Below, one piece after another: positions 33,200 through 42,747 of a stretch of DNA of 55,047 nt. The position numbers were made by a program, and so were the translations under genes. The number at the start of each line of letters is the position of its first letter. Positions within the stretch are counted from its first letter, which is position 1. The notes under the pieces were generated by a model. It saw only the letters and a list, made by a program, of their open reading frames with translations, was not told where the DNA came from and made no database searches. Where the stretch lies: positions 140,782 to 195,828 of the forward strand of contig CP051244.1 in NCBI GenBank assembly GCA_017795045.1. Direction: 5' to 3'. Source of the stretch: Allomuricauda sp. (lineage in GTDB: Bacteria > Bacteroidota > Bacteroidia > Flavobacteriales > Flavobacteriaceae).

Positions 33200-34351
33200 A
33201 TGGACAAAAAGAATTTTTTATCCCTTTTGGAGAGATATCAGGATGGGAACACCACTCCTGAAGAAGAGCAAATGTTATTGAACTATCTGGATAGCTTCCA
33301 GACTGAACAAGATGATCAATGGCCTTTGGCATTGGGAAATTCAGAAGCCCTTAAAAAAGATATTTTGGATGGAATACTTCAAAATATGGGCAATGAAAAG
33401 TCAAATAATAATAAGCTTCCAAAGCGGTTCTCTTCCCAAAAGTTTTTAAAGTATGCCGCTGGTATCACCATTTTACTTGGCTCAGCGTATCTGTTCTTTG
33501 AAATTGATGACCACAAGAAAGCGGACCTGCCCCTACTTCAACCGGAAAACAGTATAGTGTTGAAGTTGGATAACGGGAGTACCGATGTGATTTCAGAAAA
33601 TGACCGTAAAAACATTACGGATTCGCAAGGAAACGTGGTAGGAGTGCAAACCGGGAACACCATTACCTATGCCCAGGAGAAAAAAGAGCAGAAGGAATTG
33701 GTTTACAATGAATTGACCGTTCCATTGGGCAAACGGTTCGATTTGGTTCTTTCCGATGGCACATCCATAAAACTCAATGCCGGGAGCACCATTAAATATC
33801 CCATTCAATTCATTGAGGGCCATAACAGGGAGGTTGAGATCTGGGGAGAAGCTTTCTTTGATGTTACCAGAGATGAGCACCATCCTTTCTTGGTGACCGC
33901 CAATAATGTACAGGTTGAGGTACTGGGTACAAAATTCAATGTTTCCTCCTATCCCGAGGACGATGACATCTCAACCGTTTTGGTGGAAGGTTCGGTGCAA
34001 TTGACAAACAAGAATCGTTCAGATTTGGATGGTTCCATGGTTATTGTTCCCAACCAAAAAGCATCATGGGACAAGAATTCTCAGGAAATGACCATAGAGG
34101 AAGTGGAAACAGACATCTATACCTCATGGACCAACGGAAGGATAATTTTCAAGAACATTCCTTTCAAAAACATTCGTAAAAAACTGGAACGACGCTATAA
34201 CGTTACCATCATCAACAACAATCAGGCCCTGGATGAAAAGTTTTACAACGCCTCTTTTGATATAGAGACCATAGAACAGGTCATGAAAGCTTTTAAAGAA
34301 AACTACTCAATAGATTACTCAATAATTGATAATCAGATAATTATTAACTAA
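33200..34351 (+). CDS. FecR-family anti-sigma factor (locus 2)
   Basis: This 383-aa inner-membrane protein has a cytosolic N-terminal part (1-85) that binds the sigma factor and one membrane helix (about 86-105; KYAAGITILLGSAYLFFEI). The periplasmic FecR domain (about 170-265; DLVLSDGTSIKLNAGSTIKYP, VEIWGEAFFDVTRDEHHPFLV, VQVEVLGTKFNVSSYPED) follows, then a C-terminal DUF4974 domain (NIPFKNIRKKLERRYNVTI...). It relays the transport state from the STN domain of SusC to the ECF sigma. The 135-nt gap to susC carries a conserved-position hairpin. Confidence 0.94.
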   Translation: MDKKNFLSLLERYQDGNTTPEEEQMLLNYLDSFQTEQDDQWPLALGNSEALKKDILDGILQNMGNEKSNNNKLPKRFSSQKFLKYAAGITILLGSAYLFFEIDDHKKADLPLLQPENSIVLKLDNGSTDVISENDRKNITDSQGNVVGVQTGNTITYAQEKKEQKELVYNELTVPLGKRFDLVLSDGTSIKLNAGSTIKYPIQFIEGHNREVEIWGEAFFDVTRDEHHPFLVTANNVQVEVLGTKFNVSSYPEDDDISTVLVEGSVQLTNKNRSDLDGSMVIVPNQKASWDKNSQEMTIEEVETDIYTSWTNGRIIFKNIPFKNIRKKLERRYNVTIINNNQALDEKFYNASFDIETIEQVMKAFKENYSIDYSIIDNQIIIN

Positions 34352-34407
34352 AAACAAGAAAATACATGAGCGAAAACTAACAAACTAACAATTCCAAAAA
34401 TCACAAA

Positions 34408-34435
34408 ATCGGAGAATGGGCGAACATCCTCCGAT
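34408..34435 (-). terminator. Antisense-oriented stem-loop between fecR and susC (locus 2)
   Basis: ATCGGAG (34408-34414) pairs with CTCCGAT (34429-34435). On the minus strand the stem is followed by TTTGTGATTTTT, whereas on the plus strand it has no T-tract. It begins 56 nt after the fecR stop, the same distance as in locus 3. It could end an antisense RNA covering the susC start. Confidence 0.4.
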
Positions 34436-34486
34436 CAGTAAAAAGTGATCAAACTAAAGTAAAACCACAATAACGTTTTTAAAAGT

Positions 34487-37400
34487 ATGAAAAAAACAAC
34501 TAATTCGGGTGTGTCCGCACGGTACATCCCGAAATTTGACCTCAAAATGAAACTCACTACAGTTTTGCTGATAGTTTCGTTGTTCAAGATCCAAGCTAGT
34601 TCATACTCCCAAACAACGAAAATATCGCTAAATCTAAAGCAAGTCAGTGTAGAAAAAGTGCTCGACGAGATTGAGCGTAACACTGAGTTTAAATTCTTGG
34701 CCGACACCCAAGAAGTGAAATTGGGACGGATTGTTTCAATCAGAGTAAGAAATGAAAAGGTTGAGACTATCCTTGATAGGATTTTCCGCAATAGCGGCGT
34801 CATCTATTCCATTTTGGACAAGCAAATTGTCTTGAAAAGGGATAGGGAGCGCCCAGCTGTGGAAGTCAAAACCACAACAACGGTTCAAAGATCGGTATCT
34901 GGAACCGTTGTAGATGCAGACGGACAACCCTTGCCCGGGGTAAATGTCGTAGAAAAAGGAACGGGCAATGGAACTTCCACCGATTTTGATGGAAACTACA
35001 GCATTGCCATATCCAATGATTCGGCAGTATTGGTATTCTCTTATTTAGGGTTTGTTTCCGTGGAAATCCCAGTGGGTGGCCAATCCACCGTCAATACTAC
35101 CCTACAGGAAGATGTTGGCGAACTGGATGAGGTTGTTGTTACCGCACTAGGTATCCGAAAAGATGCCAAGGCCTTGGGTTACTCCGTGGCCAAAGTTGGT
35201 GAAGAACGGATTCTGGCCAGTGGTACTCCTGTGAATGCCCTACAATCCCTATACGGAACCGCTTCAGGGGTTACCGTGGCCTCAACAGCCACAGGCCCTT
35301 CAGGAGGTATGAAAATCAACATTCGTAATGCGGTATCCTTCGATGAGAACTCAACCACCCGCCCCTTGATCGTAGTGGATGGTATTCCAATTCACGATGA
35401 AAACACCAACATTACGGCCAACGCAAGGACAGGAAGGGACAATGGTACGGGTATCAACGACATTAACCCTGATGATATCCAATCCTTTGAAATCCTTAAA
35501 GGTGCAAAAGCATCCGTACTGTACGGTAGTGAAGGAGCCAACGGGGTAATCTTGATCACCACCAAGAGTGGTTCAAGAAACCGTGGATTGGGAATATCAG
35601 CTTCCTTTACCACTACCATGGAAGAAAGTGCTTTCATGCCCGAGTTACAAAACCAATACGGGACAGGTAGAAGTGCCAGTACTTCCCAAACCGATGACCA
35701 AGGATACTTCTTGGATGAAAACAATGAAAGAACGTTGGACGTGGCAGGTTCTGCCTTTGGTCCAAAATATGACCCCAGCGTGGTATTGAACTGGTGGGAT
35801 GGCTCCAGAAGGCCTTGGGTTGCCAACAACAAGTCTGTTTACGACCAGTTGTTCCGCACAGGCTCCCAACAAACGGCCAATGTTTCGCTAAGTTCCGGAG
35901 GTGAAAAAGGATCTATTCGTTTTTCCTATACCAATTTGAGGTACAACCCCATTTATCCTGGGGCAAAGTACACCAAGAACACCTTCAGTTTAAATACTTC
36001 TTATGAAATCAATGATAACATTTCCTTGAAGTATGTCAGCAACCTGTTTACCACAAGCAACTACAACGCATCCTATGAAGGATCCTTTGATGCCCAAGGG
36101 GCCACGTCCAGTTTAGGGGCCTATTCCAGTGACATTGACGTTGACCTATTGCGAAGCTATTTGGTAACAGACAATGGTTTTAACTATTTCGCCAACCCAG
36201 AAAGACGAAGCAATTTCATTTCGAATGGTAGATCATCCGTGGTAAGCACCCTTTGGGACTGGACGCAGAACGTATCAGACTTTAACCGTTTGCACAGTCT
36301 GCAATCCCTTACTTTGGATCTGACGTTCAACGATAATTTGAGCGCCTCTATTTTGGGTGGATTGGATTACACCACTGAACGCAACATATACAAAGGGAAA
36401 CTGCAAGACCCTGATTTGATAGGTCCCAATAGTGGATCTGTGTTCAGGGATACCAATAGGATCATTAGAAAGACCTACGGACAGGCCACCTTTAACTACG
36501 ACTACACTTGGAACGACTTTGGTTTCAACGGATTTGTGGGTGGTGTTATCAGAAGCAACTATTTTGAGAGCAAAGGAGCCGAGAAAATTGGTGGTTTTGT
36601 AATCCCTAACTTCTTCTCTTTCTCAAACCTTCCTTCTGGAGTACAACCACAATATGTCTATGACAACGGTGAAGATATCCTGTATAGTCTCTTAGGTTCA
36701 TTCCAAGTGGATTGGGACGATCAAATCTACGTAGAGGCCCAGGCCCGTCAAGATTGGTCTTCCATTTTGCCTCCTGGAAACAACAGTTATTTCTATCCTG
36801 GAGCAAGTGCCACTTGGATCGCTTCCAATTCATTTGAGCTTCCTGAGGCCATTCAATTCTTAAAGGTGAGAACTTCTTGGGCCGATGTGGGTAGACCAGG
36901 TCCTTTGTATTTCAGTAACGTAAACCTAGGCGTATCTGCTTCTGGAGGTGGATTTATTTTGACTCCTCCTAACGACCTTCCTCCTATCGACGAAAACTTT
37001 GTTCCCAACTTAAAACCGGAACGTAAGCGTGAATACGAAGTAGGTCTTGAAGGATACTTCTTCCGAGGCAGGAGATTGGGGATTGATTTCTCTTATTACC
37101 ACGCCAACACCTATGATCAGATCATGAAGGTGGCTGCACCTCCAGGATTGGGTGTGGACAACATCCGAATCAACGCCGGTGATGTGGAAAACAAAGGATG
37201 GGAACTTGCCCTGAGGACCAAGCCTGTTGCGGGCAAGGATTTTCAGTGGGATGTGGATATGACCTTCGCATCGAGCAAGACCAAGGTAAAAAGACTTGAC
37301 GGTGATATTACTTCTCTATCGCTTTGGAGCAGAAACGGCTTGAATGCCGTTGCCGAAGTGGGTGGCGAATACGGACTTATTGTCCAGCAGAGCGGAAACT

Positions 37401-38128
37401 ACCGCTACATCAACCCATCTGATGACAGCGACCCCAACAACGGGGAGCTTGTTGTGGACAGTAACGGACAGCGTTATGCCTATTCGACCCGAAGCAACAA
37501 AAAAGTTGGGAAATTGCTTCCGGATGTAACCGGAGGACTTTTTACAAGGTTCAACTACAAAAACTTCGGATTGGTCGTGAACATGGATTACTCCTTTGGG
37601 GCCACGTTCATCAACGAAGCGGAAACCTATATGATGGCTGCCGGTGTGCTTAACGAAAGTTTGGCCTACCGTGATGCAGCAAGCGGAGGTATTCCTTATT
37701 ACTTGAACGATGAAGGTCAGAAAGTTGGCGGTACCAACCCCAATGGGGCAACGTACAACGATGGGGTATTGTTGAATGGTGTTCGTGCTGACGGTACACC
37801 CAACGCCCAAGTGGTATCTGCCGAAGAATATTATGGATCCTCTTACTTTTCAAACGGTTTCTTCCCTGAAGACAGGCTGTTTAAAAGCGATTATATAGCC
37901 TTACGGAACGTAGCTTTGGATTATAGGCTCCCAGACCTTTCAGATAAGATAGGCTTGCGGGATATCGTACTTTCCGTTTTTGCGAACAACGTTGCCTATA
38001 TCTATAAGGCGGCACCGAACACCATTCCTGAATCTACCAATGGTACAGGATGGGCACAAGGTTCCTACGGAACCACGGCACTGCCATCACAACGTTCAAT
38101 AGGATTGTCAATAAAGGCTAAGCTTTAA
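34487..38128 (+). CDS. SusC/RagA TonB-dependent transporter with STN domain (locus 2)
   Basis: The 1213-aa protein has an extended N-terminus with the signal segment KLTTVLLIVSLFKIQASSYSQ (ending near 44) and an STN domain (about 48-110; LNLKQVSVEKVLDEIERNTEFKF). A carboxypeptidase-regulatory-like domain comes next (about 128-205; GTVVDADGQPLPGVNVVEKG), then the TonB box region DEVVVTALG and the plug with YGSEGANGVILITTKSG. The barrel ends in RSIGLSIKAKL. The STN domain talks to FecR, matching the FecI/FecR genes just upstream. It imports an oligomeric nutrient with the SusD encoded 15 nt downstream. The downstream Tat-exported enzymes point to a sugar-like substrate. Confidence 0.95.
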   Translation: MKKTTNSGVSARYIPKFDLKMKLTTVLLIVSLFKIQASSYSQTTKISLNLKQVSVEKVLDEIERNTEFKFLADTQEVKLGRIVSIRVRNEKVETILDRIFRNSGVIYSILDKQIVLKRDRERPAVEVKTTTTVQRSVSGTVVDADGQPLPGVNVVEKGTGNGTSTDFDGNYSIAISNDSAVLVFSYLGFVSVEIPVGGQSTVNTTLQEDVGELDEVVVTALGIRKDAKALGYSVAKVGEERILASGTPVNALQSLYGTASGVTVASTATGPSGGMKINIRNAVSFDENSTTRPLIVVDGIPIHDENTNITANARTGRDNGTGINDINPDDIQSFEILKGAKASVLYGSEGANGVILITTKSGSRNRGLGISASFTTTMEESAFMPELQNQYGTGRSASTSQTDDQGYFLDENNERTLDVAGSAFGPKYDPSVVLNWWDGSRRPWVANNKSVYDQLFRTGSQQTANVSLSSGGEKGSIRFSYTNLRYNPIYPGAKYTKNTFSLNTSYEINDNISLKYVSNLFTTSNYNASYEGSFDAQGATSSLGAYSSDIDVDLLRSYLVTDNGFNYFANPERRSNFISNGRSSVVSTLWDWTQNVSDFNRLHSLQSLTLDLTFNDNLSASILGGLDYTTERNIYKGKLQDPDLIGPNSGSVFRDTNRIIRKTYGQATFNYDYTWNDFGFNGFVGGVIRSNYFESKGAEKIGGFVIPNFFSFSNLPSGVQPQYVYDNGEDILYSLLGSFQVDWDDQIYVEAQARQDWSSILPPGNNSYFYPGASATWIASNSFELPEAIQFLKVRTSWADVGRPGPLYFSNVNLGVSASGGGFILTPPNDLPPIDENFVPNLKPERKREYEVGLEGYFFRGRRLGIDFSYYHANTYDQIMKVAAPPGLGVDNIRINAGDVENKGWELALRTKPVAGKDFQWDVDMTFASSKTKVKRLDGDITSLSLWSRNGLNAVAEVGGEYGLIVQQSGNYRYINPSDDSDPNNGELVVDSNGQRYAYSTRSNKKVGKLLPDVTGGLFTRFNYKNFGLVVNMDYSFGATFINEAETYMMAAGVLNESLAYRDAASGGIPYYLNDEGQKVGGTNPNGATYNDGVLLNGVRADGTPNAQVVSAEEYYGSSYFSNGFFPEDRLFKSDYIALRNVALDYRLPDLSDKIGLRDIVLSVFANNVAYIYKAAPNTIPESTNGTGWAQGSYGTTALPSQRSIGLSIKAKL

Positions 38129-38143
38129 TCAAAAAACATAACT

Positions 38144-40138
38144 ATGAAAAATTCAGTAATTAAAACCCTACTATCCTTGCTTCTTGTATTTGGGGCAAAC
38201 GGATGTCAAAGTGAACTGGAGGAACTCTACCAAGATCCCGATGGCTTTTCCAAAACCCAAGCGGACAAGGCAGGTGTTAGTATCATAGCAGGTTATTTTA
38301 CCTCACAATTGACCCGCGGTTTTTTGCTTCGGGGCGATTATGGTTCCGCTTACCACCAATTAAGGAGTGGGTCGCGTATCATGGGAACCGGTGTTCAATT
38401 GTATTACACCACCAATGCATACGGATTTGCGTACACTTTATATGATGTGGAAAACGATTGGGGCTCCAATTCGTTCAATAGAACGGTGTTCAACAACATC
38501 AACAGTCCATGGATCAAGCAAGTACTATGGGGACAAAAGGAATATAACAAGATTCCCGAAGATCAAAGAACCCAGTCAGATGAGCTTTATATGCGATTGT
38601 TGCATGTATTGAAAGCCTATGGATACCAAAGGGCCATTGACCTTTATGACGAGGTTCCTTATTTCCAAACAGGTTCCGCAGGGGCCTTGGATGGGGAAAA
38701 GGCAGAATATCTGGGCCAAGAGGAAATTTATCCTATCATCATTGAAGAATTGAAGGAGATTGAAGAGTATTTGGCCAATTTAACATTGGACGATGCCACT
38801 CAAACCTCTTTTCAACAACAGGATGTAATTTTCAGCGGCGATATCACCCAATGGAGAAAGTACATCAACTCCTTGCGACTTCGTTGGGCCATGAACATCA
38901 GTGAGGTTATGCCCACTATTACCTCAACGGTAATTGCGGAATTGAGTGGAAAACCCATGTTCGATCAATCCACCGATGTGGCCGGATTGGCAGATATCGC
39001 CATCGTGGAGCCTTATCGCCTTCAGGTAGAATTGGGTATTACAAGAGCTTTCAGGGAACGTGCCGATGAGGCCCGTGCCCCAAAAAGATTCTTGCATGAT
39101 GTGATGCACTGTATCCCTGAAGAGAAAAGTGTGGTGGTAAACGGGGAGACCCTTTATTATTACGACAGTGACAACGCCGAGGAAGGACTTGCCAATGGTA
39201 CGGTAGATCCCAGGGTTGCCTATTTGTTCTCCAAGGACATTTTGGGTAGATATATAGGTGCCGAAACAGATTTTGACGATGGAAGTGACCCAAACAGTTA
39301 CTTCAGTAGAGCCATGAGGGGGTACTATATCAACCACCCCATCATGACGGATTTGGCCGTGACCGAAATCACCTTTGGCGCCGCTGGAAACGAGCACACC
39401 ATTAAACTAAATGATGAAGCTACCGCCGACCTTACCAAGCGGGAGGCATTTCTTTTGGATGCTTTTAGAACCTTTTGTGGGCAATACCAAGATATTGGTT
39501 GGGTAATTGGTACCGATAGAAACATGATCTCGGAATACAATGTACGTCCGCAGTTCAATTTTGACATACGCTATCCCACCCTTCACGCAGTGGAAACCGA
39601 GCTTTCCTTGGCGGAAGCTGCCGTAAGGGGACTTGGTTCTGTGAGTGGAAGTGCACGTGATCACTACAAAAGGGCCATTGAGTTGTCTTGCAAGTATTGG
39701 TACCAAATGAATACGGCCAATGCCTATTCAAAGCAGACCACACCATCGTTCCCAAGCAACATGGATCAGTCCAGGATAGACCGTGACCGTCCAGATGTGG
39801 AGTATAACGAAAGTGCCTATGCCGAATATGAGGCGCAGCGATTTGACGGATTGACCGATGAGGAAAAAGTAAGGTCCATCTTCAACCAGTTGCAGTTGCA
39901 CTACAACATGTTCAACTTTGAGACTCCTTACACCAACGCCCGTCGTTTGATCAGTTACTTGGGCGACAACCCAGGGGCTCCTTATGAGGTATTCCAATGG
40001 AAGGAAAGATTCCTGTACAATCCAAGTATTCAGGCAACCGACCCAGAGAATTGGGCAAGGATCAGTCAACATGACGATTACAACCTGCCTATTTGGTTTA
40101 CAGGTCGCCAGACGAAGTGGAAAAATGTTTTGGAATAA
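38144..40138 (+). CDS. SusD/RagB-family nutrient-binding lipoprotein (locus 2)
   Basis: The 664-aa outer-membrane lipoprotein has signal peptide and lipobox ending GANGC (Cys21). SusD features include the helical repeat motifs YGYQRAIDLYDEVPYFQTG, DITQWRKYINSLRLRWAMNISEV and HAVETELSLAEAAVRGLG. At 664 aa it is longer than typical SusD proteins (450-550), with inserted segments around 300-420 that probably form binding loops. It starts 15 nt after susC. It should bind substrate at the surface and close the SusC barrel. Confidence 0.9.
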   Translation: MKNSVIKTLLSLLLVFGANGCQSELEELYQDPDGFSKTQADKAGVSIIAGYFTSQLTRGFLLRGDYGSAYHQLRSGSRIMGTGVQLYYTTNAYGFAYTLYDVENDWGSNSFNRTVFNNINSPWIKQVLWGQKEYNKIPEDQRTQSDELYMRLLHVLKAYGYQRAIDLYDEVPYFQTGSAGALDGEKAEYLGQEEIYPIIIEELKEIEEYLANLTLDDATQTSFQQQDVIFSGDITQWRKYINSLRLRWAMNISEVMPTITSTVIAELSGKPMFDQSTDVAGLADIAIVEPYRLQVELGITRAFRERADEARAPKRFLHDVMHCIPEEKSVVVNGETLYYYDSDNAEEGLANGTVDPRVAYLFSKDILGRYIGAETDFDDGSDPNSYFSRAMRGYYINHPIMTDLAVTEITFGAAGNEHTIKLNDEATADLTKREAFLLDAFRTFCGQYQDIGWVIGTDRNMISEYNVRPQFNFDIRYPTLHAVETELSLAEAAVRGLGSVSGSARDHYKRAIELSCKYWYQMNTANAYSKQTTPSFPSNMDQSRIDRDRPDVEYNESAYAEYEAQRFDGLTDEEKVRSIFNQLQLHYNMFNFETPYTNARRLISYLGDNPGAPYEVFQWKERFLYNPSIQATDPENWARISQHDDYNLPIWFTGRQTKWKNVLE

Positions 40139-40164
40139 GATTATTAACCTTTAACCTAAAAGAA

Positions 40165-40503
40165 ATGAAAAGAATATTGTTATTAGTATTCTCCTTGACC
40201 ATATTTATTTCCTGTAGTAAAGATGACAGTGCCTCGATCATAGGTACGGCTAGCGCCAATGATGGGAATGTTGTTTCAGGAATCACGGTAAAACTCTATA
40301 ACGAAAGTGCCTCTTTGGTAGAAAGTACCACTACCGGCAGTGAAGGAAATTTTTCCTTTACCGGACTGGAAGCCGGCAACTACTATGTGGGGGCCACCGT
40401 GACCATTGAGGGAAACGTCTGGGACACAGGAAATACACCACAGTTGGTTTATGTTAGTGACGAAATCGTTAAAGAGGTAGCCTTAACATTGAACCAAAAG
40501 TAA
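40165..40503 (+). CDS. Small surface lipoprotein with carboxypeptidase-regulatory-like domain
   Basis: The 112-aa lipoprotein has lipobox FISC with Cys16, followed by SKDDS, a good match to the K-(D/E)2 lipoprotein export signal, so it is probably displayed on the cell surface. The mature protein is a single beta-sandwich domain (IIGTASANDGNVVSGITVKLYNESASLV, GNFSFTGLEAGNYYVGATV) of the carboxypeptidase-regulatory or Cna-B type. It lies 26 nt after susD, in the position where SusE/SusF-like accessory proteins are often found, and a terminator follows at 40601. A role in substrate binding or in stabilising the SusCD complex is an inference. Confidence 0.85.
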   Translation: MKRILLLVFSLTIFISCSKDDSASIIGTASANDGNVVSGITVKLYNESASLVESTTTGSEGNFSFTGLEAGNYYVGATVTIEGNVWDTGNTPQLVYVSDEIVKEVALTLNQK

Positions 40504-40824
40504 GAACTCATACCAAGTAGAAATCTTGGGTAAAAATGCAAATCCATTGTAAAAAATGGATGGGTAATGATTTGTTTTGAGTTAGTATAGTCGCGGGATG
40601 GCCGACCTGTTTAGGTCGGCTTTCCTTTTTTATGGGCAGGGTTCCCTTTCCCAAATACATATTCTATTTGCCAAATATCTGGTCATATCCATTATAGGGC
40701 AAAAAAAACAACGCTAGAGGCAAATTTTGTATTAGCCATCGAATACAAATACACCTACCTTAACAGGTGTTTTCTTAACTTGAAAACCATCATATTCTAA
40801 ACCAAACAATTACAAGTAGTTATA
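40504..40824. other. Gap between susD operon and enzyme operon (locus 2)
   Basis: This 321-nt gap contains the terminator at 40601 and, at 40722-40729, AAATTTTG, which matches TAnnTTTG at 7 of 8 positions and could start the isomerase operon. No -33 element is obvious. Otherwise it is AT-rich and featureless. Confidence 0.5.
40601..40632 (+). terminator. Intrinsic terminator of the ECF-FecR-SusCD unit (locus 2)
   Basis: GCCGACCT and AGGTCGGC pair perfectly around GTTT and are followed by a T-rich tract, 97 nt after the small lipoprotein stop. Confidence 0.85.
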
Positions 40825-41751
40825 ATGGACAGAAGAAAATTTGTCAAACAAAAACTTATGGCCACCACTGCCTTGGGGCTAGGAGGAATAGGTCTGGGTA
40901 CTGCTGGAGAGAAACTCGGCAATCCCACAGTAAAAAACACCTTCCAATTAAAATATGCTCCCCATTTAGGGATGTTCAAAAACCATGCAGGGGATGACCC
41001 AGTGGACCAACTCAACTTTATGGCCGATCAAGGGTTCACTGCCTTTGAAGACAATGGTATGAAGGGGCGACCTATCCAAACGCAGGAAAAAATGGCCAGC
41101 ACCATGGCCAAACGCAATATGACCATGGGTGTTTTTGTGGCCCACGAGATTTTCTGGAAAGAACCCAATTTAACCAATGGCGACACGGAACTTCGGGAAA
41201 AATTCTTGAAGGAAATCCAGGAAAGTGTTGAAGTCGCCAAACGGGTCAATGCCAAATGGATGACCGTTGTTCCCGGACACATAGCCCCCCGCTTGAATAT
41301 GGCCTACCAGACCACCAATGTGGTCGAATCATTGAAAAGGGCCTCGGATATTTTAGAACCCCACGGTATCACCATGGTTTTGGAACCCCTTAATTTTAGG
41401 GACCACCCGGGTCTGTTCCTATCTGAAAGTCCACAGGCATTCTCCGTTTGCAAATCGGTAAACAGCCCGTCGTGCAAGATTCTATTCGACATTTACCACC
41501 AGCAGATACAGGAAGGGAACCTTATTCCCAACATTGATGCTTGTTGGGATGAAATAGGATATTTCCAAATAGGCGACAATCCTGGAAGAAACGAACCCAC
41601 AACCGGTGAAATCAATTACAAGAATGTCTTCAAACATATCCATTCCAAAGGATTCCAAGGAATATTGGGTATGGAACATGGCAATTCCATCCAAGGAAAG
41701 GAAGGGGAACTGGCCGTAATCGAAGCGTATAAAAAGAGTGATACTTTTTGA
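40825..41751 (+). CDS. Tat-exported sugar isomerase/epimerase (hydroxypyruvate isomerase-like)
   Basis: The 308-aa AP-endonuclease-2-type TIM-barrel protein begins MDRRKFVKQKLMATTALGLGG, a twin-arginine signal (RRKFVK), so it is probably exported folded with a metal. The barrel motifs fit the hydroxypyruvate isomerase/xylose-isomerase-like family: FMADQGFTAFEDN, WMTVVPGHI, ITMVLEPLNFRD (catalytic Glu), KILFDIYHQQI (metal Asp and His), IGYFQIGDNPGRNEPTTGEINY and GILGMEHG. It should isomerise a keto/aldo sugar or a keto acid; the exact substrate is unknown. It is the first of three tandem genes; the next start lies 11 nt after its stop. Confidence 0.88.
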   Translation: MDRRKFVKQKLMATTALGLGGIGLGTAGEKLGNPTVKNTFQLKYAPHLGMFKNHAGDDPVDQLNFMADQGFTAFEDNGMKGRPIQTQEKMASTMAKRNMTMGVFVAHEIFWKEPNLTNGDTELREKFLKEIQESVEVAKRVNAKWMTVVPGHIAPRLNMAYQTTNVVESLKRASDILEPHGITMVLEPLNFRDHPGLFLSESPQAFSVCKSVNSPSCKILFDIYHQQIQEGNLIPNIDACWDEIGYFQIGDNPGRNEPTTGEINYKNVFKHIHSKGFQGILGMEHGNSIQGKEGELAVIEAYKKSDTF

Positions 41752-41762
41752 AGGAAAAATTA

Positions 41763-42719
41763 ATGAACTTAAAAAAATATTTGATTCCCACGCTCTTGTG
41801 CCTTGGGACAAACCTAGGACAAGCACAAGACAAGGATGCTTACGTACAACAACTTACGGGAACTGATTTAAGCATCGATATGGTGGCCATCCCTGAAGGC
41901 GCTTTCATGTTGGGAAGCCCCGAAGGCGAACATGGAAGAAAAGAAGACGAAGGTCCCCAGCGAAACATGGACATCCCAAGTTTTTGGATGTCCCAATATG
42001 AAATAACTTGGGAATTGTACAATCTATTCCTTCAACGCAGCATAGACCAAATTGCAGAAGAACATAAAGGTTCCGATGTAAATTTGGAAGTAGATGCCGT
42101 GACCGGGGCAACCATCCCTTATGTGGACATGAGTCTGGGCATGGGTACGGAATCCGGGCTTCCCATTGGCAACGTGACCCAATTGGCGGCCTCCAAGTTT
42201 TGTGAATGGCTATCGGCCAAAACAGGACATTTTTACCGACTTCCCACAGAGGCGGAATGGGAGTATGCCGCTAGAGCCGGAAGCCAAGACCCATATTTTT
42301 TTGAGGAGAACAACCTAGAAGAATATGCTTGGTACAGCCAAAACAGCGATGACACCTACCACCCTGTTGGTGAAAAAAAACCTAATCCTTGGGGACTGTA
42401 CGATATTTATGGCAATGTGGCCGAATGGACCTTGGACCAATATCAACCCGATGCCTACCAGAACAAGGACGCGTACTTTCAGCCTACACAAAAAGAATAT
42501 CCGGTGGTGGTACGGGGTGGCTCCTTCAAGGATGACGCCACGGAGCTGCGAAGTGCTTCGCGACAAGCTTCAAAACCACTTTGGAAACAAAGGGACCCAC
42601 AGTTTCCGCGCAGCAAATGGTGGCATACCGATGCCCCTTTTGTGGGCTTCAGGATTGTACGTCCCAAGACCCCTCCACCCCCAGAGGATTATCACCTATA
42701 TTGGATACATAAAAATTAA
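41763..42719 (+). CDS. Secreted SUMF1/FGE-sulfatase-domain protein lacking catalytic cysteines
   Basis: The 318-aa protein has a Sec signal peptide (1-22, ending GQAQ) and a C-type-lectin-like SUMF1 domain: MVAIPEGAFMLGSPEGE, YEITWELYNLFLQ, FYRLPTEAEWEYAARAG (about 158-173), NPWGLYDIYGNVAEWTLD, VVVRGGSFKDDATELRSASRQ and FVGFRIVRP. True formylglycine-generating enzymes carry two active-site cysteines just after the RGGSF-like segment; here that stretch has none and the mature protein has a single Cys (C147). It is therefore unlikely to activate sulfatases. SUMF1 folds also occur as binding or scaffolding proteins. ATG 41763 is preferred over a TTG that would overlap the isomerase. It sits between two Tat-exported sugar enzymes. 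Confidence 0.88.
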   Translation: MNLKKYLIPTLLCLGTNLGQAQDKDAYVQQLTGTDLSIDMVAIPEGAFMLGSPEGEHGRKEDEGPQRNMDIPSFWMSQYEITWELYNLFLQRSIDQIAEEHKGSDVNLEVDAVTGATIPYVDMSLGMGTESGLPIGNVTQLAASKFCEWLSAKTGHFYRLPTEAEWEYAARAGSQDPYFFEENNLEEYAWYSQNSDDTYHPVGEKKPNPWGLYDIYGNVAEWTLDQYQPDAYQNKDAYFQPTQKEYPVVVRGGSFKDDATELRSASRQASKPLWKQRDPQFPRSKWWHTDAPFVGFRIVRPKTPPPPEDYHLYWIHKN

Positions 42720-42747
42720 CGACCCATTTGAAGAAAAAATCTAAGAA

